Shown in pieces: positions 21,597 to 37,100 of a stretch of 64,000 bases of DNA; position 1 is the first letter of the stretch; each line of letters starts with the position of its first letter. Origin of the DNA: Nymphaea colorata. Its lineage: Eukaryota > Streptophyta > Magnoliopsida > Nymphaeales > Nymphaeaceae. The notes under the pieces are model-generated. The model had not been told where the DNA came from, ran no database searches, and worked only from the letters and a program-made list of their open reading frames with translations. Made by a program: the position numbers and the translations under genes. The stretch lies in assembly GCF_008831285.2 (NCBI RefSeq), contig NC_045143.1, positions 25,753,662 to 25,817,661 of the forward strand. The letters run 5' to 3'.

Positions 21597-23774
21597 CACG
21601 ATGCAAAACTTTTATTAATTGAATTGGACCCATCGACGACTCATTGTAATTGTGGCCCTCCATTATCACGATGCTAACCTTTTCCAACTGGACTCGTGCT
21701 TTGCCGCTCGGAAGGCTAGTTTATTTACCGAAAGCACTCCATCTTATTGGTTATGTACAAATACCGTCCTGAATACTGAATGCGTTTGTTGTCCTCTCAG
21801 GACTTCCAAAGGGAGGAAATAAGTGTCAGATGATTTTATGTTTGAGAGTAATTGGTAGGTCCAAGAGAGGTCCTCATCTCATCACAGTTCCACATGGTCT
21901 CCGTAGGCATATGTTAAATAGATATAAAAATCTGCATTCATCATAAGATCTAATTACTTTTCAAATGAATTTGAATGACATCGATGGCTGTCTTGACCTC
22001 GCCAGAGGGTTCGGTTTGGAACCACTACATTGAGTAAGGTTCAAAGTCTAACAATTAAGCAATCCGGTTTGGTATGTCGAAACCGGATTTTTATAATATT
22101 GATAATATTAAGAAACCAACTAAAATAATATTCTTTGGGTGACGGGATGGTAATCCCACCACTTTGATTTTTTTTAAATGCATGTAAATTTTAGAAAAAT
22201 TTACATATTGTATATAAAAATTTTGAAAAATGATATTTTGGCCCCAGTCAAAATTTAGAAACTTTAATTCAATCTTTCCATTGAAAAATTTTTAGCTCCA
22301 CCCCTGACCTTGACCAACAATCGCAGAAACAAAAAATCCTACCCTAATCTTTGTTCTTATAAGCTACCCATGGCACTCAAATTCAAAAAGAGGACGACTC
22401 CATCCTTACCAGAAAGTTTCTACAGTGGAACTTTGTCCATGGTAGTGTTTGGAAGCATTTGGAATTTTGTTCCCATCTGCTTTTCTTCTATCCAGCAAAA
22501 AAGGCCCTTTGTGTTTTTTTGCCACTTCAAGTCAATACCATTGACTCGAGAATTTCTTGTTTTTCTCCTTTGGTTAGGTGGGAAAGGATTTCCACACCTA
22601 AATATGCAATACTGTATAGAACTAGCCTAATTGGTAGGTTCTTCTTCAACTTGTGAATCTAGTACATCGAAGTGCTTCAAGTTGACAGGATCAACTTGCT
22701 TTCTACGCTCTCCTGTTGAAGCTTTTACTAATTGTCTAAATAAGTGAAAATTTTTCAATATATATTATGAAGCAAGTGTATGTTAGTTGGTCAACTTAAC
22801 AAATAGGTGTATATTAGTTTATTATCTTTGTTGCAATTGCATATTATACAGAACATAGACTAGGTCATTCAACTGGTTATGTTTCTCCCAGCCGCGAATA
22901 TCATTCTCATTTTTTTAAAAGCAAAGTTTTTCTTGGGTGTTTTTTTTGCAAATGTATTTTCCTCAGGAAAAATCTTTGCAGTTTATTTGTCTCCTTGTCC
23001 TCTCATGTTATTCTCTTTTTCTCATTCTTCTCCTCTTTTAAAAAGTCAGTTCATGTTTGCTCCTCTTTCTTCTTCTTCTCCTCCCCCTTATTGTTCTTCC
23101 ATTCGCCATTTTTTAAATGTTCGTGTTCTTCCTTTTTTTTTAAAAAAAAATAGTTGCTGTTTTTTTTTTCTCTTCTTCTTTCTTTTTCTCCTTCTTCTTC
23201 TATCGTCTTTTTTTAATTAGTTATTTTTTGATCATTTTCACTCGTTTCATCCACTCATTTCAAAAGTCATTGAAATCTAACCATGATGGCTTGCTGTGTT
23301 GGGTGTCCATTGATTCAATAATCGGAGAGGAAATTAATGGTTGATGAAAGAGATCGAAGGTGGTCGACTTGACATGTTGTTTCGTTATGCATTTCTTACT
23401 AGTTATAAAAGCACTTTTTTCTTTATTCTTAATCAATTTTTATATTATTCTGTTCATTTTTCTGAAAGAAAAATAGAATTTATAATTTTTTTCTTTTTGC
23501 TGATTTGCATGTTGATAGTTTAGATTATTGAATTGGCCGGTTTACCAAACTGGCAGCATTGTGGACTCGATTCAAAAACCGGCTTTACTAATTAAGATCG
23601 ACTTGGTGCTCCTTTGCTCAAAAGGTCGATGATAGTGGTCAGCCACACGGAACTGAAAACCTATATACAGAAGTTCCATTCTAATGTGGTCATGTTCAGA
23701 CCTAAGGCATATCTCGTATCCAAATATATGATGAGGATATTTACTTGGATTTATTTTCTTGGGGATGCAATGGT
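21597..23774. other. Gene-less interval
   Basis: No exon chain seen. 22140-22310 resembles, in the opposite sense, the repeat word region near 19783 (AAATTTTAGAAAAATTTAC, then GGCCCC, then AGCTCCACCCCTGACC). 23080-23220 is a T/C-rich tract whose long frame is Phe/Leu-rich and compositional. Confidence 0.5.
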
Positions 23775-24041
23775 TAGGGATGTCAATGGATCAGATTTGG
23801 ATCGGATATCCGATCTGAATTGCTTCTAAAAAATCAGATATGGTAAATAATTTGACATCTGATTGGGAAATCAGATCGGATTCAGATTTAAGAAATAATA
23901 TCTGATCGAGTCGGATTCGGATTCAGTTTTAAGTAAATATCCGATCGGATACTAACTATCTTAACAGGAATATCTGAGTCCGAACTATAACCTGATATCC
24001 GAATCCGAACCGTGAGAGCTGATATCCGAACTAATATCCGA
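23775..24041 (+). repeat. Dispersed hexamer-like repeat A, copy 3
   Basis: Begins with the cleanest family end, TAGGGATGTCAATGGATC, then degenerate GGATATCCGA words, ending near 24041. Confidence 0.87.
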
Positions 24042-26644
24042 ATGCTAGGTTGGTGGTAAGGCACTAATTTAACATCATGATACAAAAGGAACATAAATAT
24101 TACATATAGTATAATCTGACAAAGAACTAACTTCCATGGAGTTGCATATAATAATATTCTTATAGAAATCATATACATCATTTAACTTAAAATATTTAAA
24201 ACTATATCATATAAAACTAATTAATTAATTAAATAATACTATGTTGAATTAATTTTTTTTTGTAATCAAGCAAACACATCAACTAAGCATGATATCTTAA
24301 ATAATATATTTATGTAAGTGAAATAATAAAGAAAACTTCAACAAGAAATTCAACAAAATGGGAATTGTTAAAAATTTGAAACATACACTTTTAGAGCTAC
24401 AAATTTTTTAATGGACCGTTATCTCAATTTGGTTACAATAATAGTTACATTATATATTTTAAAAATAGTAGGTTTAAAAAAAAATATTGGCATGTACATC
24501 ACGTATGAAAAAAAAAGATACCCAAAAATATAATTTTTTAAAAAACTAACTTAAAAAAAATGTTTTATAATAAATAGAAATCTTAAACATATTATGATAT
24601 TCATTTTAAATTGAAAGCATCTTCATTGTGCATAATCTCAATCTGAAACAACTGCTAAGCGTATAAAAAACTTTATTTATCAAATTATCAATTTACTTAT
24701 TTAATCAATCAAGAAAATTACTTTGTATAATCATACAATTCATTCAAAAAACTTAAGAATTTGATATATAACACATAATTCACAAACTTGAAAACAAAAG
24801 CCTCTAACTAGTAGGCAGACAACAAATTGTAAGATTTAATAAACTATCTTACATATCATTGGAGTAATTATACAATTTTTTGTAAAAAAATAACTATTGT
24901 AATGAAGATAAAAGGACTAATAAATTATTTGATATATCATTGAATACTCTTTTTACGGATGTAACACAAACTATTTCAATTAACCCAATGAAATGAAAAA
25001 ACATTAAACAATGTTTTTTTTAAATGATAAATAATGTGGGTCACTTGATTTAATAATTCTTAATAAGAGATCATCATGAAATAATAGTTTACTCAATTAA
25101 AATATGTTTTTATTTAAAAATAGACCTATCAATGTTCAATATGCACAGTTAATGTAAAAAAAAGTACAAAATTCAAACATACTAGCTGTTCAATAGACCA
25201 ATCAAAGTTCAATATACTATTTGTTTTCGACAAGTATTTAGAAAAAGAGAATTTAACAAAAAATATATGTGAAAGTAATTTAAAGCGTCCTTAAACAACT
25301 TGAAGACATAGAAGTCAAATATGATAAATTATGAGCATGAAGAGCTTATGGAGAAAATTGATAAGGTAACAGCTAAAACATCTTAACCAACCATGTGAAA
25401 ATTAAGTAATAAATAACTTTTTTCGCATTTTTGTTTTTTTCTAACATATGTTGGTTGGGATGTCAAGTGGGCGTGGCTCGAGTCGCTGCAGAGGAAGAAG
25501 GGATCGATGGAGGGCAGATGAGGAAGAAACTCGGCACTCGTTTTCTTGCAATATGATTCTCTCTATCGGATTCTTCTCTATTTTTTTGTCCAGACTTGAA
25601 GTTGAGATCCCAAACTGTCCCCATTCTTTATTTCAAAATGGGTCTTATTTCTATCTCTTGTTTGTTGTTTTTCTTTTCTCAAATTTGATGGTCAAGAAAC
25701 TAAAGTGTCATGTCATGCATGAGTTGTTTGCAAAGTTAAAGGAACGATGATCTATTTCCATTTTCTGAACAAAATCTTGCTGGTCTACTTTATGTCGATA
25801 TTTAATATGCATTGAATCAGAAAGGTTAACAAATTCGCAGAAGAGTGTTTGGCTGCTAGAAATTTCTGGTCTTTCCTTATCTCTGAGCTAATTTTACATC
25901 AATCTGCAGGAATCAATAGAGAGATGGGCCTAGAAACGTGCAAACAAGCTGTGTTTTGGGGGAAACAGTTACGAAAATGTGCGAGAATCTAAGGTGTAAG
26001 TTTTCACTTTAAAAATGTGAAGTTTCAAAGCTACCAATTTGCTGTCCCCTTTCTCTTTCTTAACCTATGATTTTCATTTTAGTATTTGCAGAGCACAGAA
26101 GCAGAACACCAAGTTAATGGCCATTTCTTGGATTTCAATCTTTCATAGTTCGAGTCTTTTAGGAGAGGCAGAATAATAGAAATGCCATTAGCATAAGAGA
26201 AAGCTTTGTTTACAGACTCTTCCCTTGATGGCATATACCAACTAATGACCCTAAAGCTAGCTTCCTAAGCACATGGTTTGAAATTGGATTTTGCAGAAAG
26301 CATAGCAAGTTGGTGACTATAGGTTGCAGGCCTAAAGCAACAGCACATGCATCAACAAGAAATTGAATTCAACTGTTTGCCACAAGCCATTCAAGGATCA
26401 CGACGCAGCTTTTGCTAATGAGGGTAGAGGTGTCGGCTGATAAATCAAGAACGTGAGGGACAGCACCTGCTCTTGCTATGTACTTTTTGTTCTCTTGGCA
26501 GGCTGATAACTTGGCTAGAACTCCCAAAGACAGCTTTTGATAACTTGGCTATATATATATATATTCTCTCTCCCTTAATAAGCTTGACAATTATCACCAA
26601 CGTTAATATTGGTAGTTCATTTGGTGTTTACTATAAATTCTTGA
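24042..26644. other. Very AT-rich gene-less interval
   Basis: 24200-25440 is among the most AT-rich parts of the window, with only short frames. 25445-26640 is of average composition with no recognisable exon. Confidence 0.55.
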
Positions 26645-27010
26645 CACATAAATCGAATTTGGATCAGATTTGCATATGGTTTAAAAGTCATAAATCAGAT
26701 TCAGGTCGGATTCAACTTCAAAGTTGGATTCGGGTATAACTTAAAAGTTGGATTCGGATCGGATTTAAAATTTGGATTTGGATCAGATTCAGATATAATT
26801 TAAAATTTGGATTCGGATCAGATTCAAAATAACTTGTAAATTGGATATGGATTGAATTCGGATATACATTTTAAAATCGGATTCGGATATGATATAAACT
26901 GTTTTTCATCTGAATCTGAATTCATATCTAAATCTGAATATATGAATATCTGAAAAATTGGATATGGTAAAAGATATATCTGATCCAAATCCGATCCATT
27001 GACATCCCTA
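26645..27010 (-). repeat. Dispersed hexamer-like repeat A, copy 4
   Basis: Degenerate GGATTCGGATC words ending in GATCCATTGACATCCCTA, the exact reverse complement of the copy-3 start. Confidence 0.88.
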
Positions 27011-27118
27011 GCAAGGGCTAGGCTATGGGAACATTGGCGATGGTGCTGCCCTTTTTTTACCTTTGATGCTTCAAATCCAATCAAAATAAATTTCTTCTGC
27101 ATTTAAAGGTTTTTAATC

Positions 27119-27125
27119 TCTCTGC

Positions 27126-27183
<58 letters not shown>

Positions 27184-27192
27184 ATATATACA
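27119..27192. repeat. Compound CT / AT microsatellite
   Basis: (CT)n passes into (AT)n and TGTATGTATG-type units. Confidence 0.93.
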
Positions 27193-27249
27193 CAAGTGGG
27201 ACATGGGCGTAAATAACTATGACTCCGTCTGAACACGTGGCTTTATGGA

Positions 27250-27345
27250 GTTAGCGCTGTCAATGGATATATGGAACCATTTTGATATATATGTATCGGA
27301 TCGGATACTGATTCAGTTTAGATTTAGTTTTGAGTAATTACTCAT
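27250..27345 (+). repeat. Dispersed hexamer-like repeat A, fragment
   Basis: CTGTCAATGGATATATGG followed by ATCGGATCGGATACTGATTC-like text. A short copy. Confidence 0.55.
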
Positions 27346-27639
27346 ATCGAAAAGGCCGCCACCCAAATATTGAACCATTTCTGAATGTCCACAAGCTCCA
27401 GCATGCTGGTACATTACGCAAGTTTGGGTGTACTCTTGGAAAAGCTCAAGTAATATTCCGCAACCTTCTCATTAAGAACATCGTGAACAGTCGTCACCGA
27501 TACTCTTGGAGGAGTTGGGAGGACTCGAGAGAACAGCTGACCTTGTTTTTCTTAAAAAATCGATGGACCTAAATACAAAAAATAAAAATGAAAAATGTTT
27601 GAAAAGTGGGAGAATCTGCAAGGATGGATGGGATACCCA

Positions 27640-28260
27640 ATGAATCGGATTCAAATAAAATATATTATTAACTGTCTGTCGATGTTGAGCTCCCAAACAA
27701 ATGAAAAAAAAGTCATATCCAAATTTGAATCCGAAATCATATTCCACAATCTGAATCTCATCTGAATCTACTTTTTTTTTTCTCATCTGAAATCAGATTT
27801 CATAATTTGAATCTGATCTAAATCCATTTTCTTCATCCTAATCTGAATCTGAATCTGAAATCAGATGTCACAATTAGAATCCGGCCTGAATCCTATTTTT
27901 ATATTCATATACAAATTTGAATCTGAATCCATATTTTGAACTAAATCTGGCTGATTTACAAACTGTTAAGAGCATTGAATGTATACTTTTTATTTAAATT
28001 AAGTCCCATCTGGTTCTGCTAGGATACTTTTGTATATTGGAATGTGAATCTGAATTCGATTGAATATTTTTATATAACTAAATCTGAATCCGTTTGGATG
28101 TTTATGCATATATGAATCTAAATCTAATCGGATGTCAGTTCTTAATTTCAAATCCAATCTGATTTTTTAGTTGATTAGTAAATTTCTTTTCTTCATCCAA
28201 ATGTTTTTGGAGCAGTTGGCTTGGACATTCAATTCAAATCAGACATATTGACATCCTTAG
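27640..28260 (-). repeat. Dispersed hexamer-like repeat A, longest copy
   Basis: About 620 bp of AATCTGAATCTG/ATCCGA words ending ATATTGACATCCTTAG, the same end as copy 4. It may be two copies back to back, because the text changes around 27965-28000. Confidence 0.8.
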
Positions 28261-28340
28261 GTTGAAGCTTCCCCACTCCAACTGACATGTTTTACCATTA
28301 TAAACAGGGGGACTAGTCCATTTGTGTGTGTCATGTGGAT

Positions 28341-28780
28341 AGAGCTGCAAAATGAGTCGAGCCAACTCAAGCTCGACTCATATTTGCTCTGTTAAGCTCA
28401 AGCTTAATCAAAAGGCATGATTATAAACAAGTCAAGTTCGAGTTTCATAAAATTGATTTGTTTGAACTTGAGTAAACCATTATTCCAGGCCTTCTTTTGA
28501 AAATTTTCAAACTTAAAACCAAAAAAAGAAATCAGGTCAAATGGGGAGTCGGTGAACGAGCTTAAAAGAGTCATGCTCGAGCTGTGGCTAGGTCTATCGC
28601 ATGGAGTTCAAGCTGACCTTGCATAGCTGAACTCAAACTTGAGCCAAGCTGAACAAGCTCAATTTTGACTCGGCCCGTATACAGCCCTACAAGTGAGTGC
28701 TGAAGTGGTGTGAGGTCCCTGTGTAGTCAGCTCATGGCATGTGCAAGTGTTACTGATTCACTTCTTAGTTTTAATTTTGA
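28341..28780. repeat. Dispersed repeat B, copy 2
   Basis: Starts TAGAGCTGCAAAATGAGTCG; GGCCCGTATACAGCCCTA lies at about 28673. From 28492 it matches 18019-18310 closely. The near-inverted edges (TAGAGCTG / CAGCCCTA) suggest a mobile unit. Confidence 0.82.
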
Positions 28781-30152
28781 CAGCACTCACTCGTGTTGAA
28801 TGGTTTGCCCTGTATCCAAGCCTTTTCGTGCTGAATGTTTAAACTCTTGGGTGGCTTCTTCCGTCAAAAGGATATAATGAGATCATTCTCCTATAAGATA
28901 TTCCCTTCATCCAACTGACCTGCAAACAAAATGTAAACTTAGTCGCCTGTTTGTTTGAGGAAATGTACTTTTGTGACAACATATTATATTCTTGGAATTC
29001 CATCCATCCCATCCATCGGTTTGGGTTGGATTGGGTGTCTGCTCCATCGAGGACAAGGTATTAGCATATGCAAGAACTTTGGTCTGATCCATATTGGTAT
29101 TTCAAAAATTTAATAAAATGCAAAAAGATAAAAGAGTTGAGTGTCACAGATACACCCTCATATGCTGGATAAAAGTGCCTCAAAGGTGCATTTTGGGACC
29201 ATTCATCCATGAAAGCTATAATAGACTACCAAATTTAAGAGAAGACTTCCAATTGGGCTGATGCAGTGGCGGAGGAATGTTGTAGGCACACTGGCCTATC
29301 AAATTTACTTTATTTGCATATAAGTACCCCTTAAAGATTGAAATTTAAACTTAGAGTGTTCTTTAAAGGTTGAAGTTTAAAGAAAATTTCTGACTCCACT
29401 CTGATATGGAGTGCTAACTTGTAATCAATTCCCTTTAAGGCTGACTGGGAATGCGATCAATCCCCTGAGGCTCTGTTTCAGGGTCGGCTTGGATTATGAT
29501 TTCATTTCTCATTCTTTTGTATAGTCTCATCAGCTTCTTCCTACATCATGCCTATTGTTTCCATCGTCGGAATGGAAAGACTCAACCTGTACCAGGGCTT
29601 CCTCTCTTACAGAATACGTTTGGATTGTTCTTTTTCTCCTCTGATGAATTTGTGTTCTTGATCGTTGCCCTTATCGTCTGATACTTGGAAACAACTAAGC
29701 CCATATGTAGGAGACAAAAAATAAGAACCTTTGCATGGGAACATTTCAATCAATCTTTGAGATTTGAAATTTTGATTGTTTTCCTACATTCTTAAGTTTT
29801 CCAAATGTCATTTCTGTAGTGAAATAAAATGTGATCAGATTGGAGCTTTCAATCGTCAAATTTCAAGGTCATGTACATTTCGCATCATTCAGACTTTGCA
29901 TATGACATTTAACAATAAGAGATGGCATGAATAAATCAGCTAATGAACTGCATATCTTAAAAATTGACTTGGCAAATTCTGCATAGCTTGAAGACATTCT
30001 TAATGACTTCTGTCAAAATTCTCTTTCTTTCTTCGACTGTTTAAAATTACCTTCTTTGACCAATTGATCAGTTGATTAGTAAGCCAAATAAAAAGTGAAA
30101 CAGGATTTATCAAAAAGAGCTAGCTTTTCTACTGTTAACTTTTAAAAAATGA
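28781..30152. other. Gene-less interval
   Basis: No exon or RNA gene recognised. GCAGTGGCGGAGGAATG at about 29274 and TTTCTGACTCCACTCTG near 29389 are words of a common plant dispersed repeat in opposite senses. Confidence 0.5.
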
Positions 30153-31336
30153 GTCTGGTGCTCATGAAAAGCAAGTGATATCGCTTGTTGTTTTCCACAG
30201 TCGGTGTCTACGGCACGGCCGCAGATCACATCAATGAGACTTTTTCTAATTTGCAGGACTTCTTATTTCCACATCCAGCAACCTAGTTGGCACCCAAGAT
30301 TACATTAACAAGACTTTTTCTTCACAACCCTTAAAAACGTTATTCCTTGCCAGTTTTCAACATATTCATATTCGTAGGACTTTTTCTTCACAAGTAGGAC
30401 CTGAGATTAGCCAGCTCACGCTTGATTCAACTCAAAAAACTTGAGCTTGAGCTCAGCTCAAACTTGAGTCAAGCTCCTTATAACATGATCAAGCTCGACT
30501 CGACTACAGACAATCAAGCTCGAACTAGACTCGTTTAACCCATTTAACTCGTTTAGGCGTTAACTTGTGTAAGCATTAACTCGTATAAGATATGAAAATT
30601 TGTTTTTGCCCTCAAAGTTAAAACCAGTGATTCAGTGAACCGGTTTTGGCAAATATTATAGAGTACCGGTGTGAATCGAGTTTGAGTTTCAGGAACACAA
30701 CTCATTTATACTCTACTCGACTCACACCAGTATTCTATATAATATTGCGAAAACCAGTTCACGATTCACTGGTTTAAACTTTGAGGATAAAACAAATTTT
30801 CGCAAGTTACATGAGTTAAACACTTACATGAATAATGCTTACGCAACCTTAACACTTACATAAGTTACACGAGTTAATGCTTATATGAGTTAATGCCTGA
30901 ACAAGTTAAGTGAGTTAAACGAGTTGATGTTGAGCTTGATTTTGTCTAGTCGGCTCGAGCTCGAGCTTGCTATAAAGAGTTTGACTCGAGCTCGACCTTG
31001 AGCACAAGATGTTTGAGCTGAGTCGATCCGTCGTGCAGCCTACCAACAGGCCGGTCTACTAAATGCAGTGCAGGCCATTCAATTGAAAACCCAAAAGAAA
31101 AAAACTAAAAGTGGCAAGAAGATAAGAGAAGGCAGAAGAGAAGAAATGACATTGGAAATATGTTGTTAAGGGTTGTGAAGAAAAAGTCTTGTTGATGTAT
31201 TTGTGTGCCAAGCAAGGTGCTGGATGTGGAATTAAAAAAAGTCCCATTGATGTGATCTGGGCGATCTGTGGTCGTGCCGTAGACACCGAGTGTGGAAACA
31301 ACAAGCGACATCACTTACTTTTCATGAGCACCAGAC
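30153..31336. repeat. 1.18-kb imperfect inverted repeat (foldback)
   Basis: The ends are GTCTGGTGCTCATGAAAA at 30153 and its reverse complement ending at 31336. The outer arms (about 30153-30350 and 31142-31336) match strongly, including GGTGTCTACGGCACG and AAGACTTTTTCTTCACAAC. Inside them a second pair (about 30545-30685 and 30713-30850) shares the AACCAGTGATTC and CGATTCACACCGGTACTCTA words. The loop is only about 30 bases. Parts of the arms consist of repeat-B-like AGCTCGAG text. No clear target duplication was seen. It could be a foldback or MULE-like non-autonomous element. Confidence 0.85.
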
Positions 31337-31570
31337 TTAGGACTCTTCACAACTTGAATTTAACCAAAAAAAAATGCAAATATTTGTGGAAGAGAAGATA
31401 AAAAGCGCTTGATAATTGTTCAAGGCGATAAGATTATTTAAGTAAATACATTCCAGTTGCAAACCCTAAGTTCTCTTCTTAGGGAGGGATGCTTTCCTTG
31501 TAAGGGTTCAGAGTGAGGACGAACTCAGGGTAGTTTTTAGAAGGGGAGAATGGAAACTGGTGGAAGAGTG

Positions 31571-31670
31571 NNNNNNNNNNNNNNNNNNNNNNNNNNNNNN
31601 NNNNNNNNNNNNNNNNNNNNNNNNNNNNNNNNNNNNNNNNNNNNNNNNNNNNNNNNNNNNNNNNNNNNNN
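31571..31670. other. Assembly gap (100 N)
   Basis: Exactly 100 N, the usual placeholder for a gap of unknown length. It cuts the JMJ-like remnant, so downstream exons may be missing rather than absent. Confidence 0.99.
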
Positions 31671-33619
<1,949 letters not shown>

Positions 33620-34110
33620 ATATCAGATTGTACATCTATCATCATAATTCTCAGCTAAAGCATCTTCTTTGTAAAGAAATACATATTCATTGTCTTCTTT
33701 AGGAACATCATCATCAATTTTTCCCTTACCAAGAAAACTATCATTAAGAAACATATACTTTGCTATTCTAGGATAACAACAACTATATCTGTTTGATTTA
33801 GGTATACCCAAGTAAAACACAAGGATTTTATAAACATCAAATAAAAATGCTCAAAAAGTTTGCATTATGTGCTTGTGTTTTACTTCTACAGGCCCATTTT
33901 GTTGAGTACAACCATGTGTTTCTTGTGAACAATTTCTTCAAATTTAAGGTAATTTTCAAATTGACCTAAGATGAATTGTCCTCTAAAATAAGTTCTAAAA
34001 ATTTTCAGATTTTTCTCAAACTGAGTTTTAAAAGTTTTGTGAAAATATTTGAAGAAACAAAGAAAGTCATTTCATCCTACAACTTAGTGAAAGAAGAAAG
34101 TACTCACATG
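33620..34110 (-). pseudogene. Decayed copia integrase fragment
   Basis: On the minus strand, shifting frames show TQQNGPVEVKHKHIMQT, matching the integrase QQNGVAERKHRHI region. Downstream is an integrase tail (VFYLGIPKSNRYSCCYPR, then FLNDSF). Many stops and frame changes occur and no LTRs were found. It is an old fragment unrelated in sequence to copia-1/2. Confidence 0.65.
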
Positions 34111-37100
34111 TTGTCACCATGACCTTGTTTAGTGGCATGAATTTTCCACTCAAACTGACGTCGGTAGACAATACCTTTTCTTGTACTTGTTCACTAAGGA
34201 AAAATTCATGCTTTAACAACAATTGAAATACCTGTGATATTCCTCGGATTATTCACAAGCAATATTCAAGCTCTCATTTTTCAACCTTAGCCGGGGTTTA
34301 TATAGGTGAATCCATAGATTGTCATCATTGAGGACAAAGAAAAAAATAATAAAATAATGCTTCAAATCAAAGTTCAAAGAGTCACTTTTTATTTTCTGAA
34401 TTTTTGTTCCTTCAAATAATAAAAGAATGCTGTTGTCATTTATTGGCTCATTAATAGTTTATATAACACTCCACATGTTTGCATTTTGGAAGGACTTAAG
34501 AATAGTTTCATAACAAAGTTTTTGCCAACACTTTAGAAGTTTAGATACTCATGGGTCATTATCAACCAATTAGTAGTGTATATTTCCCCTACATCTGAGC
34601 TTATACAACTAAGCAGGAAAAAAAGGTATACCTCTTAATATGTGTAGATCAAACCCAATGGATGTTACAAAATTTATGCTAGTTGATTTATAACATCATA
34701 ACTATGAGCTTCAAACATGTTATGGACTATTTGGAACATACCCTCCATGGCAGTGGTAAATGGGCAGCAAAACTGTTACAAGACAAGATCAAATAGGCCC
34801 CCTCTTCAGCTGCACCAAGGTTTTCATCCGAATTTGCTGCTATGCTCTCATAAAAGAGGGTGGCTTTTCAGTTTTTGTAGTCCTGTTTCAATACCTCATT
34901 TGATATTTATGTTAATTCTTTACCAATGCAAAAATAGTAATTTCTTTCTCATGACAAATTTGACCAGGCATCAGCAAAATTAGGCCATAAGTCCTAACTG
35001 AAAATGCAAGATAATCAGAATTATATAAAAAAATCTAAGCAATATTTGGAGCTAGGAGAAGATAGGACAATAAAACCTAAAGAAACATACAATTTGAAGT
35101 AAATACTAAGAAGTACAATAGGCAGTCCCAAATATAATTAAACAGATAAAAGTATTTAGCAACCAACTTGAGAATAGGTGACCATTGGCATTGAAGGCCC
35201 AAGCTTGAGCATCTTAATAGCAAAAATACAAAGAAATAACATTTGAAAGGAAATAACTCCAGATTTTCATGTTATGTAAATGTTATGGATGATCAAGTAA
35301 GCATAATCCCATGAATTAAATAAAATGGTGACCCAGTTTATACATGTTTTTTATATTTTTTTTCCTCTTTCATTCAGGATCATTATATGAATCTTTGAAC
35401 TCCCAGTGAAAAATCTCATTTTATTTATATATTCCATTCACTTAATGTCATGAAGCAGCCGTAATGAAATATGATATGGAAAACTCAGGAAATGAGACAG
35501 AAAAATCAATTTCTTCTTTTTAGCTTATCAGACAGGAAATGCGAAAGGGAGTAAAACACAAGGGAAAAAGTGTTGTCTGAGTGCGAGTGCACTAAAATAA
35601 AACATTCACATTCACTTATTATTCAGAAACTTCATTTAAAGAGAAATATCCATCTCAATTCAACATTAGCCTGTCTTGTTAAACTAGTTAGAAGCTAGCA
35701 TGAACATAAATCCAAGTATAATACATAAATGAACTTACTTGAGGCCAATCTCCAATTGAAATGTTTAAAAAAAATAAAAATAAATTAAGAAGGAGAAAGT
35801 GAAGCACGACACAGAGAAGTACTTGATCTGTAGAAAATCAATTAATTTTAGGACGAAAGTGACTATAAGAGGCAATAAAAGAAAAAGCTTCAGATCGTAA
35901 CAAGGGACTCATTGTTCATCTTTCAAAACGGAGGAGCAACCATAAAACTCCCCATTGGCTCCTTCACATGTAAATTTCTGCATACATATTTCCTTATCCA
36001 ACTTATCTCTAGAAGAATCCAATCCCAGGGACCTAGTCACACAATTGCTTATATTATCGTAGAAGTAGGGGAAGGCTCAAACTAATAACGAAGCAACAAA
36101 ATGAAATGCATGGGCACTTCATAAATGCAATGAAATAGTTTAGAACTTAACACACTACCTTGTCCATACACACAAAAGTATTCTTCTTGAATGTTATATA
36201 TGTTGGCATATTTAACATCGGCTTACATATACAAGAGAGAGAGATTAAATTGGGGCCCATACATGAGAGGGAGAGAGAGGGAGGGAGCGAAGTGCTTGAA
36301 TATCCCTTGTGCATATCCTTCATCATTTTCTGTACAGCCATTCGAGTTTCTCTTAGTCCAACATGAATCCATTTGGTTGTCGTTATGAAATTTATGTTTT
36401 TTCTTGTGAAGAACACATTTTAAATTGATTTTTCTTGATGTTTTGATCTAGTTCGAGATGCATGAAAGTTTGATTTCAAATTGAAATTTCTTCTTGCCTT
36501 CTTAGTTGTAGTTTAGTATAGTGGGGACGTGGTTTAGAGTAGTGCTCGTGGTTCAGAATGCCATGCTTGTTTGAGTCCTAGTTAAAGTAGTTGTAGTTTG
36601 ATTGTTAATTGTCGTGTTCTCTTCATTGAGCTTGTGATTCTATTTAAATGCATGTATGTTAGTTGCACATGTCATGGCTATACCTAGCTATATAAGGATG
36701 CATGGGTACACTGGAGTTGCATAGTCATCTATATTTGCTGCTACTCCTTCTACATCGGTATCTTCACTTTGTTTTCTTTCTCACTTCAAGCCGCTTATTT
36801 ATTGAAAAGGCTGGCCCTTTCTCTTTTGAGTGCCTGGGACACTTGAATACACTTTTTTTGTGGAGGAGACTCTACCTGCCTTCATAGTTATTGATGGTGC
36901 AGTAGAACAAGGAGGCAATAGGATTATCTCTAAAGATTTAATCCCTGATTCTGCATGCATTGTATTTTCTCATTAAAATTGGTATCCAATTGAACGGGGT
37001 TGTGAAGAAAGGGATTAATGGCATTTTTATCACCTCTTCCTATGCATCAATGTATAGTGCCATTTTTGAAGTTGAAAGTTCATCTACAAGACAACATGAG

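Noticed and set aside
22879-23220. 113-codon Phe/Leu/Ser-rich frame resembling a membrane protein
   Set aside because: It arises from a T/C-rich tract with homopolymer runs. There is no conserved pattern.
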